This document shows positions 25,907 to 34,658 of a stretch of DNA of 64,000 nt, one piece after another (the stretch's first letter is position 1; the number at the start of each line of letters is the position of its first letter). The position numbers and the translations under genes are program-made. A model generated the notes under the pieces. The model did not search any database and was not told the origin of the DNA. It worked only from the letters and a program-made list of their open reading frames with translations. The stretch comes from JAKAXS01 sp965279065 (GTDB lineage: Bacteria; Pseudomonadota; Alphaproteobacteria; Rhizobiales; Hyphomicrobiaceae). The stretch covers positions 2,418,001 to 2,482,000 of the forward strand of contig OZ257134.1 in assembly GCA_965279065.1 (NCBI GenBank), read 5' to 3'.

Positions 25907-26230
25907 TCATTCGCATATCGCTCCAATTGGCTCGTCGGTCTTGATATCAGGGCCCTCAATCGTTTCCCGGCGGCCCTCGAACCTGAAATGCGTCACCGCT
26001 GGCGAGCAATAAAAAGAGAGCCAAGGCTTGTCACCCCGCGCTGCATTACACCGATAGCAAGCCGCCACAACGTTCGCGCCCCCCTTCCCTCCTTTGGACC
26101 GGGGGATGAGGTGTTCGCGTGTGATGCGTCGTCCCTCAGGGTGCGTGCACTTCTGCGAGAAGCTCATGATCCGGCGACAATAGAGGCAGCGGCCCTTTTG
26201 GTCTCGGTAGCGGAGTGCCAGTCCCGACAT
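25907..26230 (-). CDS. HNH endonuclease
   Basis: About 107 residues from the ATG at 26230; the frame is open further upstream but that part is Cys-rich and non-conserved. The HNH fold is clear: a zinc knuckle CLYCRR, then the metal-binding REHLIPRSKGGKGGANVVAACYRCNAARGDKPW with the His of the HNH core in REHLIP, the Asn in GGANVVAAC, and the second zinc Cys pair. Small HNH proteins act as homing-type or phage packaging/restriction nucleases; no partner is visible here. Confidence 0.8.
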   Translation of the reverse strand: MSGLALRYRDQKGRCLYCRRIMSFSQKCTHPEGRRITREHLIPRSKGGKGGANVVAACYRCNAARGDKPWLSFYCSPAVTHFRFEGRRETIEGPDIKTDEPIGAICE

Positions 26231-26468
26231 CAATATTGCCCCACGCAGCCAACACGGATGCTGGCCGCGCAATAAGCGACAGAAGCGGTCGACGAATATG
26301 AGACGACCTGTTGCCCCCCGCGCCAGGAGCGCGCAGCACCCCGAAAATTGCAATTCGAGCAGGCAGCCGCCGGGCAAGACCTTGTCCAGCCGGAGGCATC
26401 GGCACAAAAGGATGATGCATCGTTGGGCGTGACAAGGTCGACACGCTGTATGCATGTTAGGCTTTGCT

Positions 26469-26645
26469 ATGAGGAGAGTTCTTGTTCAAACCCTTGCCGG
26501 TGTCGAAGCGACCCTTGGCATCGCATTCGCAGTGCTTTCGCGGCTCGCACTTTTTATCGCAGCAGCCGTTATCTTGGTGGTCTGGGTTGCAGTTGTGCTG
26601 CTCTTGACCGGCCGGATGCCACTCGCCGTTAGAAGATATTTGTAA
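26469..26645 (+). CDS. Possible small membrane protein
   Basis: A 58-residue frame (an ATG at 26454 is also in frame) with one or two hydrophobic helices (ALFIAAAVILVVWVAVVLLL) and a basic tail. It sits between the HNH gene and the PcfJ-like gene, on the opposite strand to both. Weak evidence: hydrophobic composition only, no family. Confidence 0.3.
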   Translation: MRRVLVQTLAGVEATLGIAFAVLSRLALFIAAAVILVVWVAVVLLLTGRMPLAVRRYL

Positions 26646-26660
26646 ATGCGTGACAGTGCT

Positions 26661-28022
26661 TCAGTCAGGATGATCCCAAGCCAGGTCGAAAGAGCGAAGG
26701 CTCTCTTCAAGTTCCAAGTCTTCGGCATCGATTTTCGGCAATGACTTCTGGATGTATTTAGGAAGCCTGAGAGAGCCGTCGATCTTTTTCAGAACAGGAA
26801 AGTTGTAATGAGCAAGTGAGTCCGCTGCGAGCAGGCCATTCAGCGTTACGAGTTTTGGGAACACCGCTGCAACCAAGGATTCCGCAACCAATACCCCGGT
26901 TATGCTTTCCAGTTCCGTGAAACGGCCTTTGCGAAGGCGTTGGAAATACACGTGGTTGGTTATGCGCGTGATGCCTTCGGGCCAGACCCGACCAAATGAG
27001 TAAAGGGAGCAGCAGCTGATTGGACCTTCCAACCAAGCCATCATCTGGTCGTTGTCCTCTCCGATGGTCAAATGCAGGCCGGGATGAACTATCAAGTGGC
27101 GCAGTTCATCGACCGAAGTGGTTGCGGGGACACTGACGTATCCGCCAACAATCTGGTCCAATAACGCGGGCCGGTATGGCGCCCATTCGCCAGAGACGAG
27201 TAGTACCTCGGGCTTCTTCAGGTAGAAGGGCGGAGGCAGGCTGTTCAGGTCTATACCTGCTTTGAGAAGGAATTTGGCCATGCACGATACAATGGCACGG
27301 TTGCGCCGTGACGAACCGAACTGAACCTTGCCGATATGTCGGGTCTTGACGTCATATTCGAGCGTGGCGAGGATTTGCCCGGATCTTGTCCGAAGCGAAA
27401 ACAGCCGTGACTTGCGTTTGGCGATGCGGCGCCAATAGGTGAGGTATCGATGGTCACCCGGTGACGCACCCGCCTTCTCGGCAGCGCACACGTCAAATGT
27501 TGTTCCCAAGCAATTCTTCATTAGTTGGCCCTCCTGAACCAGGTGGTTGGGATGGGCGAGTTCGAAAAGCTGGAAAGGACCCTCTGCATATATCAGAGGT
27601 TCAGGAATGAGGGTCACTACTTCGCACTGAGTCGGGCGTACAGGTTTAGATCTCCGGAGGACCCCATTGATACCCGCTCTGTTGAGAGCATCCGGGCGGG
27701 CTGCCAGGTATCTTGCCAACTCGTAAACTGTCGCCAAGTCCAGCGGCCTGTCATAAGCAGCCGTTGCAATAAGGTAGGCAGCTAGACGACGGATGAGAGT
27801 GGTTCGTTGGAGAACTGTCACAAGGCTCGACGGATTGAGCGCGAGGCACATTGCGCTGATACGTTCGGCGTTCAGCAGTAGTGCGTCCTGCGCCACCTTT
27901 GAACGAGGAAATGACGGCACTGACGGCATTGGTCCGCCGTCACAGTCGTTGCCTGCGAGGATCTGAGCGACTTCCGAAGCGGTGATTGGCAGGCTGGAAC
28001 GAGAAGCAAGGGAACTAGACAT
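26661..28022 (-). CDS. PcfJ-like protein, second of a tandem pair
   Basis: A 453-residue protein. The middle section carries the PcfJ-like core: LAHPNHLVQEGQLMKNCLGT, HRYLTYWRRI, then SRLFSLRTRSGQILATLEYD. The first third is helical (ERISAMCLALNPSSLVTVLQRTTLIRRLAAYL), and the last third has leucine-rich, repeat-like stretches (FPKLVTLNGLLAADSLAHYNFPVLKKIDG). PcfJ-like proteins are found on conjugative and phage-related elements, with unknown activity. It is a paralogue of the gene in front of it, whose 3' end it overlaps by 8 bp. Confidence 0.72.
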   Translation of the reverse strand: MSSSLASRSSLPITASEVAQILAGNDCDGGPMPSVPSFPRSKVAQDALLLNAERISAMCLALNPSSLVTVLQRTTLIRRLAAYLIATAAYDRPLDLATVYELARYLAARPDALNRAGINGVLRRSKPVRPTQCEVVTLIPEPLIYAEGPFQLFELAHPNHLVQEGQLMKNCLGTTFDVCAAEKAGASPGDHRYLTYWRRIAKRKSRLFSLRTRSGQILATLEYDVKTRHIGKVQFGSSRRNRAIVSCMAKFLLKAGIDLNSLPPPFYLKKPEVLLVSGEWAPYRPALLDQIVGGYVSVPATTSVDELRHLIVHPGLHLTIGEDNDQMMAWLEGPISCCSLYSFGRVWPEGITRITNHVYFQRLRKGRFTELESITGVLVAESLVAAVFPKLVTLNGLLAADSLAHYNFPVLKKIDGSLRLPKYIQKSLPKIDAEDLELEESLRSFDLAWDHPD

Positions 28023-29385
28023 CGCTTCTCACCCTGTGTTGCGGGTCGAGAATGATGACAGTTTGCGACGAGATTCCTTGGGTTAGTGTTACAAGAGGCA
28101 TGCGGTCTTGCAGGAATTCAGGAACGACCAGACCAGTGGCATCGCGGAGTGCAGGGAACGACCATCTGCGCGCCGCGCAAATACTCAATCTGTTTGAGGC
28201 CGATGCTAGGACCGGGAAGTCACCCTCGATAAGCGAAGTCAGCACAAGGCCGCCTCGGAAAATGCGCGACAGCTTCGTAAATTCTGCCTTCTCCACATTT
28301 TCAAATAATGCCTGGCAGCCGATTATTGCCGATATGTCCTCAGGCCATACTTTGGTGAGGGAGTGAACGGCGTCGCATGCCATGGTTCCTGTAAGGTATG
28401 GCATGAGACGGTTGCATTCCGCCGCGAATCCGATCTGAAGGCCGGGCGTTCTGAGGTACTTTGAAATGACGGCTGGTTCCGCCTCACGGTAAACCTTGAG
28501 GTACCCACCTATAATTTCGTCCTGCGGAAGTTCCCTGAACTTACCCCAACGACCATCCCTGGCCAGAGCACCGTCAAGCCGCCGCATATCCCGTGGCACA
28601 TGAATGCTAGTCAGCGGAAGGGCGTTGTCTCTGAACGCCTGAACAGTGAAGCTCAGAGCCGAACGTTTCTCGCGCTTCCATGTCTCCGCGAAGCTTACTT
28701 GTTGGATAAACTGGCTGCTGTTGTTGTATTCCAATGTCGCAACAGCTTGCCCGCACGCATTCCTGATGGAGAATATGCGGGAAATACCTTTGTTGATACG
28801 GCGCCAGTAGGTGAGTAAGCGCGGATCGTCCTGGGAGAGGCCACGTTGGAGTGCGAGAAAGGGCTGGTACGTGAGGCCGACGCAATTCCCGGTGAGTTCA
28901 GATTCGCGAATGAGATGGTTGGGGTGCGTAAGTTCCAAAAGCCGGTAGGTGTTCGACACGGCGATGATGAGTTCAGGCGTCTCAGGCGGGATCAGATCAG
29001 GCTTTGGCTTTCTTTGCTTCGTACGCTTAATCAAGCCTGCAATGCCGCATGACAAAGACCAGTCTGGGTCCTTGGCCATGCCACGTGCTGCGGCTTCCAA
29101 GGCTATATCGTCCATCTGCATTCCAGTGCCCGCTCTCGAAACGGTGTATGAGACCAGCCTTCGGATGAACAAGGTGCGTTGAACGTCGGTAGATAGGCAC
29201 TGGCTATTGTTTGCAAGCGCAATTGCGCTGATGCGACGTGCGTCCAAATGCAGGCAACGAATGGCGTGGGCATTGGTAGGGAATGAAAGTCGAGGTAAAC
29301 GGTCACCGCCACAGGAGAGCCCGGAGAGGACTTTGTCGATCTCAATCTGTTGAATTGGTCGACCTGCAAATTCGTACGCGGCCAT
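28015..29385 (-). CDS. PcfJ-like protein, first of a tandem pair
   Basis: The start at 29385 is chosen because GGAGGG lies five bases upstream, and the resulting N-terminus aligns with that of its paralogue (…KVLSGLSCGGDRLPRLSFP against QILAGNDCDGGPMPSVPSFP). The PcfJ-like core is present: LTHPNHLIRESELTGNCVGLTY, RLLTYWRRI, SRIFSIRNACGQAVATLEY. About 456 residues. The two genes share domain order throughout, so they arose by duplication, but have diverged strongly. Role unknown. Confidence 0.72.
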   Translation of the reverse strand: MAAYEFAGRPIQQIEIDKVLSGLSCGGDRLPRLSFPTNAHAIRCLHLDARRISAIALANNSQCLSTDVQRTLFIRRLVSYTVSRAGTGMQMDDIALEAAARGMAKDPDWSLSCGIAGLIKRTKQRKPKPDLIPPETPELIIAVSNTYRLLELTHPNHLIRESELTGNCVGLTYQPFLALQRGLSQDDPRLLTYWRRINKGISRIFSIRNACGQAVATLEYNNSSQFIQQVSFAETWKREKRSALSFTVQAFRDNALPLTSIHVPRDMRRLDGALARDGRWGKFRELPQDEIIGGYLKVYREAEPAVISKYLRTPGLQIGFAAECNRLMPYLTGTMACDAVHSLTKVWPEDISAIIGCQALFENVEKAEFTKLSRIFRGGLVLTSLIEGDFPVLASASNRLSICAARRWSFPALRDATGLVVPEFLQDRMPLVTLTQGISSQTVIILDPQHRVRSDV

Positions 29386-29470
29386 AACGCCCTCCAGTTC
29401 CGTTCGAGGGGTCATCACTCAAAAGCACGGACGCATGTCGGCACTGTCATGGCGAACCGTGGGCGGCCAC

Positions 29471-30040
29471 CTATCGGCTCAACTTTTGCTGGCTGCGCTG
29501 CCTCCGATACAGGAGGGTCAGCCCGACGATGAGCTGCTCGGGACCGCCGGGGGTTCGGAGCGCACTTAGCAGCTGTTGAACACGAGCGAACGTCAACACC
29601 TTGTTGCCCGGCCTTTGGCCGCGCCGAAGATTTCTAGAAACGAGAGAAGGCTCAAGGCCCATCGCATAGGCCGCTTCGGCATCGCTGAAACCTCGGGACC
29701 TCCAGAGCTGAGCTGCCCGCTGCCAGATCTCTCCGGCATTGAAAGACGAGTAACGGTAAAACTCCCATTCGCTCTGTTCGTCCACCGTGAGCTCCCGCGT
29801 CAACTCATCAACCGGTATGCAGAGGGACTTCGCCAGCGCGGCGACGTTTTGTGGAGTCAGCGTGCACCTGGCCTGAACCAGGTCGCTATGATTGAAGGGC
29901 CGAGAACTGTCCCGTAACGGCTTGCCCGTAAGCCTTAGCCGATGAAGATGGTATGCGACGCGGGCCTCCAGGCTCGCGGGGTCCTGTCCAGGCTTGAGAA
30001 GCGGCCATTGCCGTACCGGATTTCGATGTCGCCGGCGCAA
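29471..30040 (-). CDS. XRE-like regulatory protein A (paralogue of 30290-30823)
   Basis: About 189 residues if it starts at the TTG at 30040; no better start exists in the conserved part. It contains RQWPLLKPGQDPASLEARVAYHLHRL, a first HTH-like unit (TPQNVAALAKSLCIPVDELTRELTVDEQSEWEFYRYSS) and a second (SDAEAAYAMGLEPSLVSRNLRRGQRPGNKVLTFARVQQLLSAL). Both units resemble lambda-repressor-type folds. The upstream neighbour is a paralogue with the same order. Likely DNA-binding regulators of the adjacent PcfJ-like pair, by location only. Confidence 0.6.
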   Translation of the reverse strand: MRRRHRNPVRQWPLLKPGQDPASLEARVAYHLHRLRLTGKPLRDSSRPFNHSDLVQARCTLTPQNVAALAKSLCIPVDELTRELTVDEQSEWEFYRYSSFNAGEIWQRAAQLWRSRGFSDAEAAYAMGLEPSLVSRNLRRGQRPGNKVLTFARVQQLLSALRTPGGPEQLIVGLTLLYRRQRSQQKLSR

Positions 30041-30289
30041 ATCCTGCAAACCCTGCGAAGTTCTTGGACGTTGCAGGCGAGACGGCGGGGTGGTCACGGC
30101 TACACGCTCCGAAAAACGATCCACAGGGGCTTGGAGAGGCCTCAGGTGTCCGTCTCGCGAAGAATGACCGTCGCTGTGTGGGATGCCCTGAGCTGTCGGC
30201 CGCAAAGGAGCGGTCCGGCGCAGGGTTCCGAAGCGTAGCATGTACTCTGCTGGCAGGATGGAGATGGCGTGTCGAAACCAAGGCGACGC

Positions 30290-30823
30290 TCAACGACCGA
30301 TGTCGGTGTCCCGCTCAGCAATGCCAAAGATCTGCTCTAGGGCTCTGCCAGCATCGTCCGCGATGGCGACTGCTTCTTTCCAAGTGAGAACCCGTTCGGG
30401 GCGGCCCACGCGGGCCGCACTCAGTGCCCGCCGGTCGACTCCCGTAGCCTTGGCAAACGCGTCGATTGACCTGCCGTTCAGCGATTGAAGCGCAGCAGTC
30501 CATACCTCCAGAGTGTGGCGTGCGCTGTGCCGGTAGAAGCGCCACTCGTCGTTTTCGTCCTGGGTGAGCGTCCGCGTAAGTTCATTCTCATCATCTATCC
30601 GGAGGGCATCGGATAATGCACTGATGCTGGAGACGGACAGCGGCATCCGGGCGTTGCAAATGGCGTCCGCCGTCCGCTTATCGAAACCAGCATCCTGCAG
30701 GCTTTTTCCGGTGTGGCCTAAGCGTTGAAGATGAAAGGCGACACGCGCATGTAATGACCCTTGATCTTGCTCAGTGAGCAGCAGAGGCCATTGACGAGCC
30801 AGACGATGAGACTTTCCTTGGAC
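30290..30823 (-). CDS. XRE-like regulatory protein B, start codon unclear
   Basis: The open frame begins just after tandem TGA codons at 30829-30824. Similarity to protein A starts almost at once (RQWPLLLTEQDQGSLHARVAFHLQRLGHTGKSLQDAG) and continues through ALSDALRIDDENELTRTLTQDENDEWRFYRHSA to the second HTH-like unit (IDAFAKATGVDRRALSAARVGRPERVLTWKEAVAIADDAG). No ATG, GTG or TTG precedes this conserved start; the first ATG (30646) would remove about 59 residues. Either a CTG start is used, or the N-terminus has been broken. Confidence 0.55.
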   Translation of the reverse strand, partial: VQGKSHRLARQWPLLLTEQDQGSLHARVAFHLQRLGHTGKSLQDAGFDKRTADAICNARMPLSVSSISALSDALRIDDENELTRTLTQDENDEWRFYRHSARHTLEVWTAALQSLNGRSIDAFAKATGVDRRALSAARVGRPERVLTWKEAVAIADDAGRALEQIFGIAERDTDIGR

Positions 30824-30902
30824 TCATCATCAAGGAAAGCTCTGTAGTTGTGGAGTTGCTTGCTAACGAAGTGACCAAGAGATCGCATCGCGAAGTGGCA
30901 GC

Positions 30903-31289
30903 TCAGAAGTCCTTCGGGTCGGCTTGCTGGATCGGTACCCCATCCGTCAAAGGGACCAGGCTGGAGAGGGCGACCTGACATTCGCCGCACCCGCCTTTGA
31001 GAAATTGGCCAGGCGCAACACCCATACAATGGACTTTCTGACACTCGGCACAGATCCAGATGGATGTATTATCCGAAGCAACCGCTGTCCCACAACATGG
31101 GCATGGGAGCCTGCTGGTATCGTGTGAATATCTGTTGGACCCAAGCGGCAAGGGCTGCGCTGCAGCACCATCAGCTGAAAGACGCCTGGCATATTTCCAA
31201 GTCAGCATACCGTCTCCGGGCACGGCCTGAACCAGGAACTTCTCTCTGGAGATAGAGCAGAACGCATAGAACTTAACGAGCTTGTCCAA
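30903..31289 (-). CDS. Zinc-ribbon protein, 128 aa
   Basis: The proposed start is TTG at 31289, preceded by AAGGGGGCGG. The N-terminal half has beta-strand character (LVKFYAFCSISREKFLVQAV). The C-terminal half has a double zinc ribbon: CPCCG, CAEC, HCMG and GGCGEC. This is reminiscent of the TerY-C type metal-binding module that accompanies vWA and kinase proteins, but the similarity is judged by eye only. It is first in the line of minus-strand genes leading to the HTH and PcfJ-like pairs. Confidence 0.5.
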   Translation of the reverse strand: MDKLVKFYAFCSISREKFLVQAVPGDGMLTWKYARRLSADGAAAQPLPLGSNRYSHDTSRLPCPCCGTAVASDNTSIWICAECQKVHCMGVAPGQFLKGGCGECQVALSSLVPLTDGVPIQQADPKDF

Positions 31290-31401
31290 GACCGCCCCCT
31301 TTGAACCGCAAGGTGACAGTGTCTACCACCGCCTGACTTGAATCAAGAAGGCTGCCCACTTCGAATTCTTCTTGCCGGTTGCTCTCAACGGACGTGCATA
31401 A

Positions 31402-31432
31402 AAAAAGCCACTCCAGAACGGAGTGGCTTTTT
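31402..31432 (-). terminator. Intrinsic terminator of the parB-like gene
   Basis: Inverted repeat AAAAAGCCACTCC-agaac-GGAGTGGCTTTTT with T-runs on both strands, three bases after the stop of the minus-strand parB-like gene. It could work in both directions. Confidence 0.85.
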
Positions 31433-31434
31433 GG

Positions 31435-33417
31435 TCAGGCCAGGGCGTCCTCAGCATCCCCTTCATCGACGCTCAGGAAGTCGGGCATCTCGTCAGTGTC
31501 GGTTGGGGTATCCACCATGCGGAGTGGAACCGGCAACCAGCCCGTACCTTGGATCAATCGCTCCGCCTCCTTAGCCATCTCAGGTTTCTTGAGGTGAGCA
31601 ATCAGGTCGGCGTGCTTGTCATCCTTGGCTTCACGCACCGCCGCGATGATGTGGTCCTTCGTGACCCGGCCGAAGAAGTTATCTGCGGTCGTGGACCATC
31701 CGGCGGAAACCATATGGACACCCAGCGCCATCTGGAGCTGGTTGGCGTGCTGGATTTCCTCCCGGCGCGGGTTGTGCTGTTCTCGCACTGCGTTGACGGT
31801 TGCGGCCGTGCAATGGGCAAACAGCTCGTTGCGAAGATCTGACGCCATGCCCATCAGGCATTCCCAAAGCAGCTCAGGCTCCTTTGGAAGCTTTTCCTTC
31901 CACACCGCATCCCGCTCGTTGAAATCGCGCGTGGCCTTCCAGTCCGAGAAACCGGCAACCGAACTGGGGAAATGGTTCTGCATGGATATTTGCAGGCAGC
32001 TGCGTCTGGCGGCGTAGTCGTAGAATTGCTTGAGACACAGCGCGTGCAGGACTGACACGAACGCGATTTGGAAGTCGGTGGACAGCGCGTTACGCAAAGC
32101 GGCGGTCCGGTACGAGGTCAAGTCCTGCACAAGGCGTTCAGGAAGTGGCTTGCCCGGTGACGCGTCCTCCTCGTCGCCCGCCGCTGAGTGGTGTTCCGCA
32201 GTGCTGTTATTGACGGAGGCCGGAGCGTCAGCGGGCTTGCAGTAGCCGAGGTCGATGGACGGGCTACCGTCATACCCGATGGAGATGAAGACCACGCCTT
32301 TGGCCATGTCTTCGGGCGTGAAAGTGTCGGGCTTGTTCCGCAACTCTTCCAGTTCAGTCTCCAACGCGTCGTAGCGTTCGTCCTGTTCGTCAGTCCGTTC
32401 TTCAGTCTCAGCCAACAGGTCAGCTTCGGCCTCCAGCTTGCTGATGCGCTCAGTTTCCTCTGCCGTGAATTCAACCAGAAGCGGGGTCAGGCGGCGGTAG
32501 GACTTCTTGTCGTCGTAGGAAAGGTCCTCGGCGGCAATTACGGTTCCCCAGCCAAGACCTTCGTAGAACGCTTTCAGGCCGGAGAGCTTGTCGGTCACAA
32601 GCTGCGCCAGCAGGTCCGCATCCTGGATGTATCCCTCGTCGCGCTCGCTGAAGAGGTCGCGAAGGACTGGCCCGCCGGCTGCTTCGTAGTTGTCGAGGCC
32701 GACGAAACGGACGCGTTTGTCTGTTGTCTGGATATCCGTTTCAGTAAGCTTCCGCTTGATGGCGTGGACGTACAGGTTGTGGGATTCAGACAGTTCCTTG
32801 AAGACGCGCTCCTGCCGCCCATGGTCATCGACAATACAGAAGGCCATGAGGTCCTGCAGGTCGAGGACTTCATCGCGGTAGGCCTCCAGAAGCTTGGGGC
32901 TGGCGGATGCCAGACGCAAGCGTTGGCGAACAACCGCCGTCGTCACTTTGTAGGCAGCGGCCACATCGTCATCGGAAAGTCCAGCGGCTTTCATTGAAGC
33001 AAAGGCCCGGAACTCATCGATGGGGTGGAGATCTTCGCGGTCGCTGTTTTCGGCCAGGCTATCATCGGCGGCAACACCGCTGGTCTTGATGATGCATGGA
33101 ACGGGCGCGTCCATCGAGAGGACGCCTTGGCCCACAAGCTGAAGCAGCGCGCGGTAGCGGCGACCGCCGCACTGGATTTCAAACTTACCGGATTGTGCGC
33201 CGTTGTCCTCCAAAGGGCGTACCGAAAGGCTCTGCAGTAGACCCCGCCGCTTGATGCTGTCCGCGAGGTCACGGATACCGTCCAAATTGACGTTCTCGCG
33301 AACATTGCGGTCTGACAGGGCAAGCTGGATGAGGGGGATGCTGGTCGGGGCGTCCAGTGTCATCTGAGGCGCGTCGGACTTCTTGGTTATTTTGGACTTG
33401 GCTTTTGATTTGGCCAT
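31435..33417 (-). CDS. Large ParB/Spo0J-like protein
   Basis: A 660-residue protein starting at the ATG at 33417, with AGGAGAA upstream. After a Lys-rich N-terminus it has a ParB N-domain: IPLIQLALSDRNVR, IRDLADSIKRRGLLQSLSVRP, FEIQCGGRRYRALL, and LAENSDREDLHPIDEFRAF, followed by the HTH region (LSDDDVAAAYKVTTAVVRQRLRLA). A long C-terminal extension has a glutamate-rich coiled coil (ERISKLEAEADLLAETEERTDEQDERYDALETELEELRNK). ParB N-domains bind CTP and DNA. Long forms like this occur on alphaproteobacterial plasmids without an adjacent parA and may act in regulation or nicking rather than classical partition. Confidence 0.85.
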   Translation of the reverse strand: MAKSKAKSKITKKSDAPQMTLDAPTSIPLIQLALSDRNVRENVNLDGIRDLADSIKRRGLLQSLSVRPLEDNGAQSGKFEIQCGGRRYRALLQLVGQGVLSMDAPVPCIIKTSGVAADDSLAENSDREDLHPIDEFRAFASMKAAGLSDDDVAAAYKVTTAVVRQRLRLASASPKLLEAYRDEVLDLQDLMAFCIVDDHGRQERVFKELSESHNLYVHAIKRKLTETDIQTTDKRVRFVGLDNYEAAGGPVLRDLFSERDEGYIQDADLLAQLVTDKLSGLKAFYEGLGWGTVIAAEDLSYDDKKSYRRLTPLLVEFTAEETERISKLEAEADLLAETEERTDEQDERYDALETELEELRNKPDTFTPEDMAKGVVFISIGYDGSPSIDLGYCKPADAPASVNNSTAEHHSAAGDEEDASPGKPLPERLVQDLTSYRTAALRNALSTDFQIAFVSVLHALCLKQFYDYAARRSCLQISMQNHFPSSVAGFSDWKATRDFNERDAVWKEKLPKEPELLWECLMGMASDLRNELFAHCTAATVNAVREQHNPRREEIQHANQLQMALGVHMVSAGWSTTADNFFGRVTKDHIIAAVREAKDDKHADLIAHLKKPEMAKEAERLIQGTGWLPVPLRMVDTPTDTDEMPDFLSVDEGDAEDALA

Positions 33418-33492
33418 GGTGGTTCTCCTGGGCTTGGTTGCCTGAGGCGCGGCGGAAGCCTCTCTCCCGCCACTCACCCCGGTCACTCCAAA

Positions 33493-33512
33493 CCCTCCTC
33501 ACCTTTCACTCT
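33493..33512 (-). promoter_or_regulatory. Purine-rich leader motif upstream of parB-like gene
   Basis: Minus-strand AGAGTGAAAGGTGAGGAGGG, ending 76 nt upstream of the start codon at 33417. Related sequences lie 69 nt upstream of three other backbone genes (41274, 41654, 60395). Function unknown; see findings. Confidence 0.5.
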
Positions 33513-33678
33513 GGTGCGCGCCTTGGCGCAGTCTTCGGACAGCTGCCCCGATGCATCCTTCTCCTCCGGCCCCCAGCGACCTCCCCCGGCGGGGGCAAGA
33601 CAGTGAAGGATGCTTCCGCACAGCACCGAAACAGCACAATATGCGCCTGGGATTGAGGGGGATTGCGAAGGGGCACCG

Positions 33679-34593
33679 ATGTTTTTCATAAGCCGCTACA
33701 GAACGAATTTTAAATTGAAGTCATCAGTTCACGCGCTCTTGTTCTTCCAGCCCGAATTTGCAAAACGAATAGTTCGTGCGAAGCGGGAATGGCTAAAAGG
33801 AGCTCGAGACGCGGTTGCTCGCGGCGAGCGAATTGGAGACGTGGCAGCAACTGCTATCCTCGATCACCTCATCTCGATAATCAGGGTGTCGCCGCAGACG
33901 CGGGAACAGCTTCTTGCTGAAATCTACAAGCAGCCAGCCTTTGATGATCTGAAAGCTGGCAATCAGGCGATAATTTCAATGCTGACTTTGGCGAAGCAAC
34001 TAGGCGAGCCAACCTATAGCCAGAGCTTGGGATACGTTATCGCTCACAGATATGCGCAGGCCATCGCGCCACGGGATCATGTCGTTGATATAGCGGACAC
34101 GCTGATCCGGCTTGGCGATGAACACCTCGAATGGTTTCATCGAGAATTTCAATCTGCTCGCACGACACCCGAGCCGGTACCTCGCGATGACCTATCGGAG
34201 CAGCATCTAGCAATCGTGCATAGCAAAGTGCACAACTTTGTAGAGCAGCAATACGCACTTGAGACGAACGAGTATCTGCGATCTTTCATCCGTGAATTAG
34301 ATGCCATCGATACAGACGATCCTGTGGCTCGGGAACGAGCTGAGGCGCTGGTCAACAAGTTCCGGAAAGATGCTGTCTCGCTCAATGAATGGGCGTGGGA
34401 TCAGGCACAAGCGCTGATCGTCGATGACGTAGAACATTTGCAGGGTCTCGCCGACCGTACGCCTAATGGCCGTCATGACCTCGGCGACCGGCTCGCAGAT
34501 ATCGTGGAACATCTGATTGAGGGTCAGTCGAAGGCACTAATTGCGCAGATTGCTGCTGTCCGTGACGATAGATTTGCCCGCTTTAAAAACTGA
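33679..34593 (+). CDS. Hypothetical protein, 304 aa
   Basis: A soluble, helical protein starting best at the ATG at 33679 (MFFISRYRTN); the upstream extension in frame is poor. It has long amphipathic helices, including HSKVHNFVEQQYALETNEYLRSFIRELDAIDTDDPVARERAEALVNKF. No family is recognised. Unlike its neighbours it lies on the plus strand, between two backbone genes read the other way, and it may be a later insertion. Confidence 0.55.
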   Translation: MFFISRYRTNFKLKSSVHALLFFQPEFAKRIVRAKREWLKGARDAVARGERIGDVAATAILDHLISIIRVSPQTREQLLAEIYKQPAFDDLKAGNQAIISMLTLAKQLGEPTYSQSLGYVIAHRYAQAIAPRDHVVDIADTLIRLGDEHLEWFHREFQSARTTPEPVPRDDLSEQHLAIVHSKVHNFVEQQYALETNEYLRSFIRELDAIDTDDPVARERAEALVNKFRKDAVSLNEWAWDQAQALIVDDVEHLQGLADRTPNGRHDLGDRLADIVEHLIEGQSKALIAQIAAVRDDRFARFKN

Positions 34594-34621
34594 ATGGCTA
34601 TGAAATCCCCACGCTGCAAGG

Positions 34622-34645
34622 AAAAAGGCTCCCGAAGGAGCCTTG
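34622..34645 (-). terminator. Intrinsic terminator of the DUF2493/Toprim/helicase block
   Basis: GGCTCC-cgaa-GGAGCC stem with a T-run on the minus strand (AAAAA on the plus side), 14 bases after the stop of the DUF2493 gene. Ends the minus-strand block from 41274. Confidence 0.8.
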
Positions 34646-34658
34646 GTGAACCCGGCGC

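Noticed and set aside
32188..32997. 269-codon plus-strand frame opposite parB-like gene
   Set aside because: Mirror of the parB-like coding sequence; no start signal and no family.
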